DNA of 64,000 bases from Alphaproteobacteria bacterium (GTDB lineage: Bacteria; Pseudomonadota; Alphaproteobacteria; UBA2966). The position numbers and the translations under genes are program-made. Under the pieces are notes generated by a model. It was not told the origin of the DNA, searched no databases, and was given only the letters and a program-made list of their open reading frames with translations. Shown in pieces: positions 18,980-28,349 of the stretch (position 1 is its first letter; every line of letters starts with the position of its first letter). The stretch spans positions 1 to 64,000 of the forward strand of contig JAGWAU010000001.1 of NCBI GenBank assembly GCA_021296255.1, in the 5' to 3' direction.

Positions 18980-20638
18980 ATGGAACAGCCTTCCGATACC
19001 TCCGTACCCTACGATCCCGTCTCGCTCGAGATCATGTGGGGAAAACTGACCAGCATCGTAGACGAGGCGGCGGCGGCTCTGGTACGGAGCTCGTTCTCGA
19101 CCATCGTCCGCGAGTCGAACGACTATTGCTGCGGTTTGCTCGACGCCCAGGCACGATCACTGGCCGAATCGAGCTACAGCATCCCCCTGTTCATGGGGAC
19201 TCTTTCCCGCACCGTTCAGCATTTCCTGGCACAGTTTCCGGCTGAAACCTGGCGGCCTGGAGACGTGGTGATCACAAATGATCCCTGGATGGGGACGGGT
19301 CATCGTCCGGACATCACCATGGCGATCCCGGTATTCCTGGACGGCCGGCTGGTCGCCTTCGCCGCCAATGTCGCGCACTCACCCGACATCGGCGGTATCA
19401 TCTGGTCGGCGGACTCCCGCGACGTGTTCGAGGAGGGTCTGGGCATTCCGCCGATGCGACTCTTCGAGGCGGGAGAGCGAAACGAACACCTGTTCCGGAT
19501 GATCGAGGCCAACGTCCGTCTTCCCGATCAGGTAATCGGCGACCTCTATGCCCAAGTCGCTTCGGCGGAAACCTGTCGGCAGCACCTGCTCACCTTTCTC
19601 GAGGGCGGTACGCCTAGGGTGGAGCTAAACGTGTTGGGAAAGGCGATTCAGGGACGCGCCGAGGTTGCGATGCGTAAGGCCATCACCGCCCTTCCCGACG
19701 GGATCCACTACTACGAGGCTGCGCCCGACGACCTCGACACCCCGCTTCGCATTGCCTGCACGCTGACCGTGGCGGGGGATACGATCGAGATCGATTACAC
19801 CGGGACCTCGGTACAGGCCACGCGCGGTATCAATTGCGTCTGGAACGTGACGAATGCGTACACGGCGTATGCCGTCAAGTGCGTTCTGGACCCCGAAACG
19901 CCCAAGAACGAAGGCTCCTATCTTCCGATCGTCGTCAACGCACCAGAAGGGACGCTGCTGAATCCGACGTTTCCCGCGCCCGTCAACGCGCGCGGGCTGA
20001 TCGCGCAGTACATCCCGGCAGTCGTGTATGGGGCACTGGCGCAGGTGATCCCCGATCGTGTTATCGCGGAATCGGGAAGCCCGTCAACACGCTTCGTGTT
20101 TGCCGGTCGACGCCGGGACGGGCGCCATTTTTCACAGATCTTTCTTCCCTGGGGCGGAATGGGTGCTCGACCGGCCAAGGACGGTATTTCGGTCATCGCC
20201 TTTCCCAGCAACAGCGGAGTCGGCTCGATGGAGATCATTGAAGCACTCGCGCCGCTGGTGGTCTGGCGCAAGGCCTTGATCTCGGACTCCGGTGGTCCGG
20301 GAAAGTACCGGGGCGGGCTGGGCCAGGAGTTCGTGATCGAAGTCGTTGGCAAGGACGAGGTTCAGCTCTCGGTTCTGGGCGAACGCATGCAGCACCCGCC
20401 ACGGGGGTTGTTCGGCGGGCACACCGGCGGGCTTGCCAGCGCGACGCTCAAGAGCGGCAGACCGATCGATCCCAAAGGACGCACCCAAGTGCGGCCCGGC
20501 GACGTCCTGACGCTGCGCTACGCGGGCGGCGGCGGATACGGTGAACCCAAGGAACGCGCACCTTTGGCGCTGGAACACGACCTCAGGAACGAGCTCGTGA
20601 GCCCCGAGGTGGCGAGGGAGATTTACGGCCACGGGTGA
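18980..20638 (+). CDS. Hydantoinase B/oxoprolinase family protein (HyuB-like subunit)
   Basis: This 552-residue protein matches the HyuB subunit of ATP-dependent hydantoinases, oxoprolinases, caprolactamases and acetone carboxylases. Diagnostic stretches are DPVSLEIMWGKLTSIVDE, GDVVITNDPWMGTGH, GIPPMRLFEAG and the C-terminal GGGGYGEP. HyuB catalyses ring opening with the phosphorylated intermediate made by HyuA. Its stop overlaps the hyuA start (TGATG), so the subunits are translationally coupled and should form a complex. It is the first gene of a co-directional run reaching the TRAP transporter at 27.3 kb. Confidence 0.9.
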   Translation: MEQPSDTSVPYDPVSLEIMWGKLTSIVDEAAAALVRSSFSTIVRESNDYCCGLLDAQARSLAESSYSIPLFMGTLSRTVQHFLAQFPAETWRPGDVVITNDPWMGTGHRPDITMAIPVFLDGRLVAFAANVAHSPDIGGIIWSADSRDVFEEGLGIPPMRLFEAGERNEHLFRMIEANVRLPDQVIGDLYAQVASAETCRQHLLTFLEGGTPRVELNVLGKAIQGRAEVAMRKAITALPDGIHYYEAAPDDLDTPLRIACTLTVAGDTIEIDYTGTSVQATRGINCVWNVTNAYTAYAVKCVLDPETPKNEGSYLPIVVNAPEGTLLNPTFPAPVNARGLIAQYIPAVVYGALAQVIPDRVIAESGSPSTRFVFAGRRRDGRHFSQIFLPWGGMGARPAKDGISVIAFPSNSGVGSMEIIEALAPLVVWRKALISDSGGPGKYRGGLGQEFVIEVVGKDEVQLSVLGERMQHPPRGLFGGHTGGLASATLKSGRPIDPKGRTQVRPGDVLTLRYAGGGGYGEPKERAPLALEHDLRNELVSPEVAREIYGHG

Positions 20639-22713
20639 TGATGCACGCCGGAATCGACGTCGGAGGAACTTTCACCGATTCCGTCGTGTTCGACGGGCGA
20701 ACCGGCGAGTTCCGTCTTGACAAACGCCTCACCACGCCAGCGGATCCGTGCCGAGCCGTTCTGGAAGCCGGCACGGCGCTGGTCGACGACGGTGGTAGTG
20801 CACTTGGGGCACTCGAGCAGGTCCTGCACGCTACTACGCTCGTCACCAACGCACTCATCGAACGCAAGGGGGCACCGACAGCGCTGATCACGACGGAGGG
20901 CTATCGGGACACTCTGGAGATCGGCCGCGATGTCCGGTTCGATCTCTTCGATCTGAACATTGATCGGCCCGAGCCGCTCGTGCCCAGGTTTCGGCGCCTG
21001 GAAGTCAGGGAACGCATCCGCGAAGATGGCTCGATTCTCGTGCCGCTGGACGAAGCCAGTGTCGCCGCCGTGCTGGAGACGCTTCGCGGGGATGGTGTCG
21101 AGTCCATCGCCGTCTGTCTTCTGCATGCCTACCGAAACCCCCTTCACGAACGCTGGATCGGTGACTTGCTGGCGCAGGAACTGCCGGGGGTGGCGGTGTC
21201 GTTGTCGAGCGACGTGTGCCCCGAAATCCGCGAGTACGAGCGAACCAGTACCGTGGTCGCCAATGCGTACGTGCGGCCGCTAGCCGAGTCGTATCTCCGG
21301 CAACTCGACGCTGGTTTGAAGTCAGGAGGATTCGGGGGTCGTCTCTCCATGATGAACTCGTGGGGCGGGATCATGGCGGTAGAGACTGCGGCCGCACTGC
21401 CGATCTGGCTCATGGAATCGGGTCCAGCAGCCGGGGTCACAGCGGCAGCCAAGGTGGCCGACGGACTGGGACTGGATCGCCTGCTTTCGTTCGAGATGGG
21501 GGGCACGACGACCAAGATCTGCTTCATCGACGAAGGCCGGGCAAGCAGGACGGAGACATTCGAGGCCGCGCGCATTCAGCGGTTCAAACGCGGCAGCGGA
21601 TTGCTTCTCCGAGTTCCGGCTATCGACCTGGTCGAAATCGGTGCCGGCGGCGGCTCGATCGCCTGGCGTGACGCCATCGGCCTCCTCAAGCTCGGACCCG
21701 AAAGCGCCGGGGCCGATCCGGGTCCGGCTTGTTACGGGCTCGGGGGGCGTGCGCCCACGGTCACGGACTCGGACCTGTTGCTCGGCCATATCGATCCACA
21801 CTACTTCCTCGGCGGCAAAATGGTTCTCGACGTCAAGGCGGCGCAACAAGCCATCGCGGAGCTCGCCGACGCTCTGGCCGTGCCGGCAGAAAAGGCTGCC
21901 AGCGGTATCTGCGATGTCGTGAACGAGCAGATGGCCGCGGCCATCCGTGTCCACGCCTCCGAGACGGGACGTGACCCCCGAGACTACGCGATGATGGCGT
22001 TCGGCGGGGCGGGACCGGCGCACGCGTACGAGTTGGCGCGCCTGCTGAGAATCGGCAGGGTTGTCTGCCCCATCTCCCCGGGCGTGGCCTCCGCATTCGG
22101 CTTGTTAACGGCGCCGCTTGGCGTGGAGGTCGCCAAATCACACTTGGTAGCGAGCGCCGACATGGACCGCGACCTCTTGCAAGAACTGCTGGGCGCACTA
22201 CGCGCCCAAGCACGTGAGATCCTGATCGGCGCCGGAGCGACTGCCGACGAAATCCGCTTCGAGCCCATAGCAGATGTCCGCTATGTCGGACAAGGATACG
22301 AGATTTCCGTCCTCCTGTCGGAAATCGAAAGCAGTGCGTGTGTCGCCGAAGAAGTCACGCGTCGGTTCAGCGTGGAATACGAGAACCGCTTCGGCCGTCA
22401 GATTTCCGGAATCCCCGCCGAGATCGTGACGTGGCGCGTGAGGGCTACCGCCGAGCCGTCGATGCCGCCCACATTGATGCAGGCTCCGGTCAGTAGCGGG
22501 ATCGCTGCGGTCAAGGGTCGGCGAAGCGCGTATTTCCCCGAGGTATCCGGCTTCGTGGAGTGTCCTGTAATCAATCGATACGCTCTGAAGGACGGGGAGC
22601 GGATTGGCGGACCAGCCCTGATTGAGGAGGACGAATCAACTGTGGTGGTCGGTCCTTCGGCTACCGTGAACGTCCAACCGAGCGGGGTGCTCATGATGGA
22701 GATATCCCAATGA
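20638..22713 (+). CDS. Hydantoinase/oxoprolinase ATPase subunit (HyuA-like)
   Basis: This 691-residue ASKHA-fold subunit uses ATP to phosphorylate the carbonyl of a cyclic amide. The phosphate-1 loop GIDVGGTFTDSVVFDG is at the N-terminus, and the second phosphate loop FEMGGTTTKICFID and GAGGGSIAW follow. The C-terminal hydantoinase A domain runs to the end. Three possible starts cluster at the junction (GTG 20635, ATG 20638, ATG 20641); 20638 makes the TGATG overlap with hyuB. The 3' end overlaps the aminotransferase gene by 4 nt. Substrate is open: hydantoin, 5-oxoproline or a lactam are all compatible. Confidence 0.9.
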   Translation: MMHAGIDVGGTFTDSVVFDGRTGEFRLDKRLTTPADPCRAVLEAGTALVDDGGSALGALEQVLHATTLVTNALIERKGAPTALITTEGYRDTLEIGRDVRFDLFDLNIDRPEPLVPRFRRLEVRERIREDGSILVPLDEASVAAVLETLRGDGVESIAVCLLHAYRNPLHERWIGDLLAQELPGVAVSLSSDVCPEIREYERTSTVVANAYVRPLAESYLRQLDAGLKSGGFGGRLSMMNSWGGIMAVETAAALPIWLMESGPAAGVTAAAKVADGLGLDRLLSFEMGGTTTKICFIDEGRASRTETFEAARIQRFKRGSGLLLRVPAIDLVEIGAGGGSIAWRDAIGLLKLGPESAGADPGPACYGLGGRAPTVTDSDLLLGHIDPHYFLGGKMVLDVKAAQQAIAELADALAVPAEKAASGICDVVNEQMAAAIRVHASETGRDPRDYAMMAFGGAGPAHAYELARLLRIGRVVCPISPGVASAFGLLTAPLGVEVAKSHLVASADMDRDLLQELLGALRAQAREILIGAGATADEIRFEPIADVRYVGQGYEISVLLSEIESSACVAEEVTRRFSVEYENRFGRQISGIPAEIVTWRVRATAEPSMPPTLMQAPVSSGIAAVKGRRSAYFPEVSGFVECPVINRYALKDGERIGGPALIEEDESTVVVGPSATVNVQPSGVLMMEISQ

Positions 22714-24029
22714 CGGCAGCACTTCACGTGCCCGAAGGGGGTGCGTCATCGGAAGACGAACTCACGCGCCTCGCCCGTGACGTCCTTCCCGGCGGCGTTC
22801 TCGGCAAGTTCCGGTTCGCAGTGGAGGACGGCTTTATTCCCGCCAGTGCCGAAGGCGCGTATATGACCAGCATCGCGGGTGATCGCTACCTCGATATGAG
22901 CTGCGGTGGCGGTACTCTCGTCCTCGGCCATCGTCATCCCGCGCAAATGGCAGCGGTGGACGCCCAACTCCTCAAAGGGCACCACTACTTCAGCGTCGTC
23001 ACCGAACAGGCCATTCGTTTGGCGGCGATGATCAGGAACGTGATCCCGTGCGCGGAACTCGTGCGGTTCGCTGCTACCGGATCCGAGGCAACGTACTACG
23101 CACTGCGGCTGGCGCGCGCCCATACCGGGCGGGACAAGGTGTTGAAATTCGAGGGCGCGTACCATGGCAATCACGATATTGGCGTGATCAGTCTGTCACC
23201 GACGTCCGACGCCCCCTTCCCGACTCCACAACCCAATTCAGCGGGAATTCCCCGGGAACTTATCGACTCGACATTGATTGCACCGTTCAATGACTTGACG
23301 CAGGCACAGGAAATCATTGAACGGGAACGTGACGGGATCGCGGCGGTTATTCTCGAACCCCTGCAACGCTACATCCCGCCGGTTCCGGGATTCCTGGAGG
23401 GGCTTCGGGAAACGACGGAACGCCACGGGATATGTCTGGTGTTCGACGAACTCGTCACCGGGTTTCGGCTGGCCCTTGGCGGCGCGCAGGACTACTACGG
23501 GGTGGTGCCGGACCTGGCTTGCGTCGGGAAGGCTCTCGGCGGCGGATTTCCCATCGCGGCCGTCACGGGAGGCCGCGAGATCATGGCACTCTGCGATCCC
23601 AAGGAAGGTGGTTCAAGCCACTATGTCTATCAGAGCGGCACGCTCAATGCCCAGGCGCTGATTGCCGCCTCGGCCATATCCGTCATCGAAACACTGACAA
23701 CGCCCGGTGCCTTCGAACACCTGCATGCGTTGGGTAACCGGATGCGCGAAGGCCTTGACGAAATCTGCCGCCGTCTAGGAATACGCGCCAAGGCCTACGG
23801 TGTCGGACCCACTTGGTTCCTCGCATTCACCGATCATCCGATTGTCGATCATCGGTCATCACGGGCAGCGGATGCAAAGAAGCTCAAAGCGTTTCATCAC
23901 CAGCTTCTGAAGCGCGGAGTCTTCGTGATACCCGGAAACAAGGCCTATCTCTCGCTGGCCCATTCCCTGGCCGATATCGACAGGGCGCTCGAGGACGCGG
24001 AGGTCGCGTTGACGCAGATGGACGGCTGA
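22710..24029 (+). CDS. Class-III PLP aminotransferase, glutamate-1-semialdehyde aminomutase-like
   Basis: This 439-residue fold-type I PLP enzyme shows DELVTGFR with the cofactor-binding Asp246, Lys274 in CVGKALGGGFP as the Schiff-base lysine, and the phosphate-binding GSEATYYALRLAR. It resembles glutamate-1-semialdehyde 2,1-aminomutase and omega/beta-amino acid transaminases. A true HemL role is unlikely, because the gene overlaps hyuA by 4 nt (ATGA) and belongs to the catabolic operon. Deamination of the amino acid released by HyuAB ring opening is the natural inference. It might instead be an aminomutase acting on that product. Confidence 0.88.
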   Translation: MTAALHVPEGGASSEDELTRLARDVLPGGVLGKFRFAVEDGFIPASAEGAYMTSIAGDRYLDMSCGGGTLVLGHRHPAQMAAVDAQLLKGHHYFSVVTEQAIRLAAMIRNVIPCAELVRFAATGSEATYYALRLARAHTGRDKVLKFEGAYHGNHDIGVISLSPTSDAPFPTPQPNSAGIPRELIDSTLIAPFNDLTQAQEIIERERDGIAAVILEPLQRYIPPVPGFLEGLRETTERHGICLVFDELVTGFRLALGGAQDYYGVVPDLACVGKALGGGFPIAAVTGGREIMALCDPKEGGSSHYVYQSGTLNAQALIAASAISVIETLTTPGAFEHLHALGNRMREGLDEICRRLGIRAKAYGVGPTWFLAFTDHPIVDHRSSRAADAKKLKAFHHQLLKRGVFVIPGNKAYLSLAHSLADIDRALEDAEVALTQMDG

Positions 24030-24172
24030 CGCTCTGACCTCCTCCATGGCGGGCGGCCGCCCTGTTCCGGCGCGGCCAGGGACCGGTCCCGTTCCGCGAT
24101 CGCGATTGACTCGTGATTGAACATGCTCCTATCGTGGAGTGCTCCAAAAAACCGAATAGGGAGGACCAAGCC

Positions 24173-25273
24173 ATGAAGAAATGGATGGTCGGTTCGTCGG
24201 TCGCAGGCGCGTTTGCGTTCTTGCTTGCGGTCGGCGCCAGTACGCCCACCTTGGCGGCGGATCCCATCAAGTGGCGTGTTCAGACCGGCGTTGCGCCGGG
24301 AGGGATTTTGTTCCAGACGGTGGAGCGGTTTGCCAATCATGTCGACTCGATGTCAGGCGGTCGGCTGAAGACCGAAGTGCTTCCGGTCGGAGCCGTCGTC
24401 GGATTCTTCGAGATCATGGATGCGGTAGACCAGGGTTTGGTGGAAGGTGGAATGCAGTTCGCCCACTTCTTCTCGGGCAAGCATCCGGCCTCGTATCTTT
24501 TTGCCGACCAGCCGACGATCGGCGGCATGGATCAGTTTACCTACCTGTCGTGGTTCGCCGAGGGTGGGGGAAACGACCTGTATCAACAGCTCTTGGACGA
24601 GGAACTGAAGGCCAACATCATCGCCTTCGTCATGCTGATGTCAGGCGGTCAGCCGCTCGGCTGGTTCGAGAAGCCGCTCCACAGCTTGGCGGACTTCCAA
24701 AAGCTCAAGTATCGCTCGCCGCCCGGTCTGACCGGTGAGCTGTTTACTCTTATGGGCATCTCCGCCGTCGCCCTGCCGGGGGCCGAGCTCATCCCGTCGG
24801 CACAGAAGGGTATCATCGACGGAGGCGAGTGGCTCATGCCCGGCGAGGACATCAAGTTGGGTCTGCACCAAGTATGGAAGCACTACTATCTGCAGGGCTT
24901 CCATCAGGCATCGGATTTCGGAAGCCTCATCCTCAACAAGGACTTCTGGAACAGCCTGACACCGGACCTGCAGGCCATCATTAGGATCAGCGCCCAGGCG
25001 TCGATCGTCGACTCGATCACCATCAGCATTCACCAGAACGGTGTCGCTCTTGAGGAACTCAAGTCGAAGCATGGGGTCCAGATCCACGAGACTCCACCGG
25101 ATCTCTATCCGGCGTTCGCCAAGGCATCGAAGCAGTTGGTGGAGAAATATTCGGCGCAGAATGCGTTCTTCAAGAAGGTAGTGGAGTCGCAGCAGGACTT
25201 TGCCAAGATCACCGTTCCGTATTGGACCGATCTTCTTGGCCTGTACCACTCTCTGGGCAAAGCCAATCAGTAG
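24173..25273 (+). CDS. TRAP transporter substrate-binding protein (DctP family)
   Basis: A 366-residue periplasmic binding protein that delivers a carboxylate-type solute to the TRAP permease. The signal peptide covers about residues 1-28 (cleavage near TLA-AD). The mature protein has the DctP-family GRLKTEVLPVGAVV and FQKLKYRSPPG segments; the latter carries the Arg that usually contacts the ligand carboxylate. ATG 24173 with GGAGG upstream decides the start. It lies 143 nt after the aminotransferase. Members with this sequence type often serve mono- or keto-carboxylates, so the ligand here may be the lactam-derived acid or its precursor. Confidence 0.9.
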   Translation: MKKWMVGSSVAGAFAFLLAVGASTPTLAADPIKWRVQTGVAPGGILFQTVERFANHVDSMSGGRLKTEVLPVGAVVGFFEIMDAVDQGLVEGGMQFAHFFSGKHPASYLFADQPTIGGMDQFTYLSWFAEGGGNDLYQQLLDEELKANIIAFVMLMSGGQPLGWFEKPLHSLADFQKLKYRSPPGLTGELFTLMGISAVALPGAELIPSAQKGIIDGGEWLMPGEDIKLGLHQVWKHYYLQGFHQASDFGSLILNKDFWNSLTPDLQAIIRISAQASIVDSITISIHQNGVALEELKSKHGVQIHETPPDLYPAFAKASKQLVEKYSAQNAFFKKVVESQQDFAKITVPYWTDLLGLYHSLGKANQ

Positions 25274-25295
25274 TAGCGCCTTGAGGGATGACATA

Positions 25296-25332
25296 GGGGA
25301 GGAGTGGGGCCGCTGAGGACGTGCTCCTCCCC
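25296..25332 (+). terminator. Intercistronic hairpin between the TRAP binding protein and the permease genes
   Basis: GGGGAGGAG (25296-25304) and CTCCTCCCC (25324-25332) form a perfect 9-bp stem with a 19-nt loop, 23 nt after the binding-protein stop. There is no T-tract. It probably stabilises the upstream message or partly terminates transcription, so that binding protein exceeds permease. The remaining 127 nt to the permease show nothing else I can support. Confidence 0.55.
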
Positions 25333-25459
25333 GTCCACCTCCACTGAGCGTTTCGCAGGGGTGCGCGACCGCCCTCCGTATGGTGACCGAGCCGTAGTGT
25401 GAGTAGTTTCCTCCTGTGACCTCGTCTCGTTCCAACCACTGACGTCAGCCTGTCCCCTC

Positions 25460-26002
25460 ATGTCGCCGCAACTTCGCCGTACGGTCGAGATCATCGACGC
25501 TATCAGCACGTGGGCAGGAAAGCTGTTCGGCTGGCTCATCCTGCCGATGATCGGTTGTCTCGTGTACGAAGTCTTCGCCCGCTATCTCTTCGACCGGCCG
25601 ACCCTCTGGGCCTACGACATGACGTACATGCTGTTCGGTAGCCACTTCATGCTGGGTACCGCCTACGCCTTGCGCCGGGGGAGTCACATCCGCACCGACT
25701 TCTTCTACCGCCTTTGGTCGCCGCGCTGGCAAGGAACGGTCGATGCCGTTCTCTACGTCTGCCTGTTCTTCCCGGGAATGGCGTATTTCCTGTGGGACTC
25801 GTTCGACTTCGCCTACAAATCCTGGATACGGCTCGAGTTCGGCATTTCCAGCCCCTGGAGCCCCCCGATTTATCCTTTCAAGACGGTCATGCCCGTGACC
25901 GCTGCATTGCTGCTTGTTCAAGGGGTCTCCGAATTGATCAAGAGCATCCATGCGGCGATTCACGATGAATGGCCGTCCGACGGTCGAGGAGAGCGGTCAT
26001 GA
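25460..26002 (+). CDS. TRAP transporter small permease (DctQ family)
   Basis: A 180-residue integral membrane protein with four helices and the family pattern EVFARYLFDRPTLWAYDMTYML followed by LRRGSHIRTDF. DctQ partners DctM in the Na+-driven TRAP permease. The ATG at 25460 fits the first helix of this family. The TGA stop overlaps the ATG of the large permease (ATGA at 25999-26002), so the two subunits are translationally coupled. Confidence 0.9.
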   Translation: MSPQLRRTVEIIDAISTWAGKLFGWLILPMIGCLVYEVFARYLFDRPTLWAYDMTYMLFGSHFMLGTAYALRRGSHIRTDFFYRLWSPRWQGTVDAVLYVCLFFPGMAYFLWDSFDFAYKSWIRLEFGISSPWSPPIYPFKTVMPVTAALLLVQGVSELIKSIHAAIHDEWPSDGRGERS

Positions 26003-27324
26003 GTCCCGAAGTCCTCGGCTTGGTCTCGCTCGCCGCACTCTTCGCCGGCATCCTGATCGGCTTTCCCATCTCCTTTACCCTGATCTTTCTCGGGATCGTT
26101 TTCGGCTTCATCGGGTTCGGCAAGACGGTTTTCTATCTCCTGGTGCTCCAGACCTTCATCGTCATGCGCGAACCGATCCTGGCCGCGGCACCCTTGTTCC
26201 TGTTCATGGGCTACATCCTGGAACAGGCGGGTCTCATGGAGCGCCTGTTCTCCGGATTCCGTTTGTTGCTTTCCCGAGTCAAGGGCTCGCTCTACATCGC
26301 CGTGTTGACGACCGCGACCCTGTTCGCGACGGCGACGGGGATCGTCGGCGCTTCCGTGACCATTCTCGGCGTGATGGCGGCGCCGATCATGAGGAAGAGC
26401 GGTTACGACTCGCGCCTGAGCGCCGGGACCATTGCCGCAGGCGGCACCCTAGGCATGCTGATCCCGCCCAGCCTGATGCTGGTGGTCATGGGACCGGTGC
26501 TCCAGGTTCCCATCACCGAATTGTTTGCTGCCGCCATGTTCCCCGGCATCATGTTGGCCAGTATTTACACGGTTTACACCGTGGCCCGCTGTTACCTGAA
26601 CCCGCGGCTCGGACCGTCGGTGCCGCTGGAGGAACGGGCCGGCTCGGTCTACGAGATCATTCGAGAACTCGTCATCGGCATCATCCCACTCGCCTTCCTC
26701 ATCTTTGCCGTCTTGGGAAGCATTCTGGGCGGATTGGCGACGCCGACGGACGCGGCCGCCATGGGCGCCGCCGGCGCCCTGGTGCTGACCATCGCCTATC
26801 GCCGGTTGACCTGGGAGCGCCTAAAGGTGGCCGTGTTCAAGACCATCGAGACATCGGCGATGATCGTGTTCCTGGTCTGCGCCGCGAATTTCTATGGCGC
26901 CGTTTTCGCCCGTCTCGGAAGCGCCACCTATATCACCGACTCGCTGCTTGCCCTGGCACTCGGACCAGTCCTCCTGCTGGTATTGATCCTGGTTCTCGTC
27001 TTCGTTCTCGGTTGGCCGCTGGAATGGGTCCCCATCGTCCTCATCGTCATTCCCATCCTGCTCCCGGCGATCCAGTCGGTGGGCATCGATCTCGTGTATT
27101 TCTGCACCTTGGTGGCAGTGTGCCTGCAAACCGCCTGGCTGTCTCCACCGGTAGCGCTGTCGGCATACTTTCTCAAGGGGGTCGTCCCCGACTGGGAACT
27201 GACCGACATCTACATCGGCATGATGCAGTTCATGGTGCTGCAGGTGATCGGTCTGGCTCTTCTGCTGACCTTTCCAGAGATCGCCCTGTGGCTGCCCACG
27301 GTCCTCTTCAGGGAAGGCGGATAG
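25999..27324 (+). CDS. TRAP transporter large permease (DctM family)
   Basis: This 441-residue membrane protein of about twelve helices forms the transport channel. It has the conserved APLFLFMGYILEQAGL, AGGTLGMLIPPSLMLVV and GLATPTDAAAMGA segments typical of DctM. ATG 25999 is chosen over the frame extending 10 codons upstream because it makes the usual ATGA overlap with the DctQ gene. With the binding protein 24173-25273 the transporter is complete. It ends 30 nt before a convergent gene. Confidence 0.92.
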   Translation: MSPEVLGLVSLAALFAGILIGFPISFTLIFLGIVFGFIGFGKTVFYLLVLQTFIVMREPILAAAPLFLFMGYILEQAGLMERLFSGFRLLLSRVKGSLYIAVLTTATLFATATGIVGASVTILGVMAAPIMRKSGYDSRLSAGTIAAGGTLGMLIPPSLMLVVMGPVLQVPITELFAAAMFPGIMLASIYTVYTVARCYLNPRLGPSVPLEERAGSVYEIIRELVIGIIPLAFLIFAVLGSILGGLATPTDAAAMGAAGALVLTIAYRRLTWERLKVAVFKTIETSAMIVFLVCAANFYGAVFARLGSATYITDSLLALALGPVLLLVLILVLVFVLGWPLEWVPIVLIVIPILLPAIQSVGIDLVYFCTLVAVCLQTAWLSPPVALSAYFLKGVVPDWELTDIYIGMMQFMVLQVIGLALLLTFPEIALWLPTVLFREGG

Positions 27325-27353
27325 CGCTCGGCGCCCCCGGACAGAAACAGACT

Positions 27354-28250
27354 CTAATCCGCCGGATGCAGCGAGTTGTCCACGCTCTCTTCGAACGCCA
27401 GCATACAAAGCGCCTCCCCGCCCAGCATGATGGCCTCCTGCATGGCGAGGAACGGGGTACGCCGCACTTCCAGGTTGGTGGCCCAGACCCCCTCGTCCTT
27501 GTAGCGGGCCGACGAAGACTCCATGAGTGCACGATCGATGTTGGGGAAGGAGCGAGACAACTCCGCGGCAACGTCCTGCGGCGCGACGTCCCCGATCCAG
27601 GTCTGCGCGTCTTGGATGCCCGCCAGCACCGACCGCAGCGCCTCCCGCCGCTCACTGATTAGCTCCCGGCGTGTGATAATGTCGCTGAAGGGCACGGCGC
27701 CCAGCTCTCGTGCCATCGAGACGCAGACGCTCGCGGAGCCGGTGGCCAGAACGGCAGAGACATAGGGTTCCGGAAGCTCTGCAAAGTCGGCGTCGCCGGC
27801 AAGAAACGTTGCCACCGCCTCATCCGGCGATCCAGCCTCGCGGACTTGTATGGTGTCGGGATCGATGCCGTTTTCACGAAGTCTACCCCGAGTGAACAAC
27901 AAGGGCGTTCTAGACAGGGTGAACGGGATGAACGACTTCCCGATCAGATCACTCCATCGAAATGGCATATCCTGGCGGCCAACGATCGAGAATCCGCTGG
28001 CGCCCGTGACCTGACCGATGATCACGCACGGCGACGGCCTAGCGGGGGCGCTGCGCATGAGGCGCACCGGGCCGCCGACCGCGACGTCCGCGTCCCCCGC
28101 CTCGAGCGGACCTACGGGATCACCGCCCGGTTCCGGAAAGCTGATCGTCACATCCACCGCATTCTGCAGGAAGTGCTCTCGGGTCTGCGCCACGTAGACG
28201 GGAGCGTAGAAGATCGAGGGGAAGGGGAGAACGAAGTTGAGCTGTTCCAT
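27354..28250 (-). CDS. NMT1/SsuA-like substrate-binding protein without signal peptide
   Basis: A 298-residue periplasmic-binding-protein fold of the NMT1/THI5/SsuA type: it begins LNFVLPFPSIFYAPVYVAQ, then GDADVAVGGPVRLM and DFAELPEPYVSAVLATG, matching the ligand-hinge blocks of ABC solute receptors for pyrimidines or sulfonates. The protein starts directly at this first strand with no signal peptide or lipobox. ATG 28250 has GGAGG at 9 nt, so the short N-terminus is well supported. No ABC permease or ATPase is adjacent. It may be cytoplasmic and catalytic or regulatory, as THI5-like proteins are, rather than a transport component. Confidence 0.7.
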   Translation of the reverse strand: MEQLNFVLPFPSIFYAPVYVAQTREHFLQNAVDVTISFPEPGGDPVGPLEAGDADVAVGGPVRLMRSAPARPSPCVIIGQVTGASGFSIVGRQDMPFRWSDLIGKSFIPFTLSRTPLLFTRGRLRENGIDPDTIQVREAGSPDEAVATFLAGDADFAELPEPYVSAVLATGSASVCVSMARELGAVPFSDIITRRELISERREALRSVLAGIQDAQTWIGDVAPQDVAAELSRSFPNIDRALMESSSARYKDEGVWATNLEVRRTPFLAMQEAIMLGGEALCMLAFEESVDNSLHPAD

Positions 28251-28349
28251 GTGATCCTCCAACCTTGCAGGCCCAGGAGCGTTCAGCCCGAGGACATCGG
28301 GGCGGCGATGGCCAGTATCGAGCAGTACTTCCGTCCGGCAACGAATGAA

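Noticed and set aside
22710-24029. Assignment of the aminotransferase as HemL (heme synthesis)
   Set aside because: Operon context with hyuBA and alphaproteobacteria's use of the ALA synthase route make a heme role unlikely.
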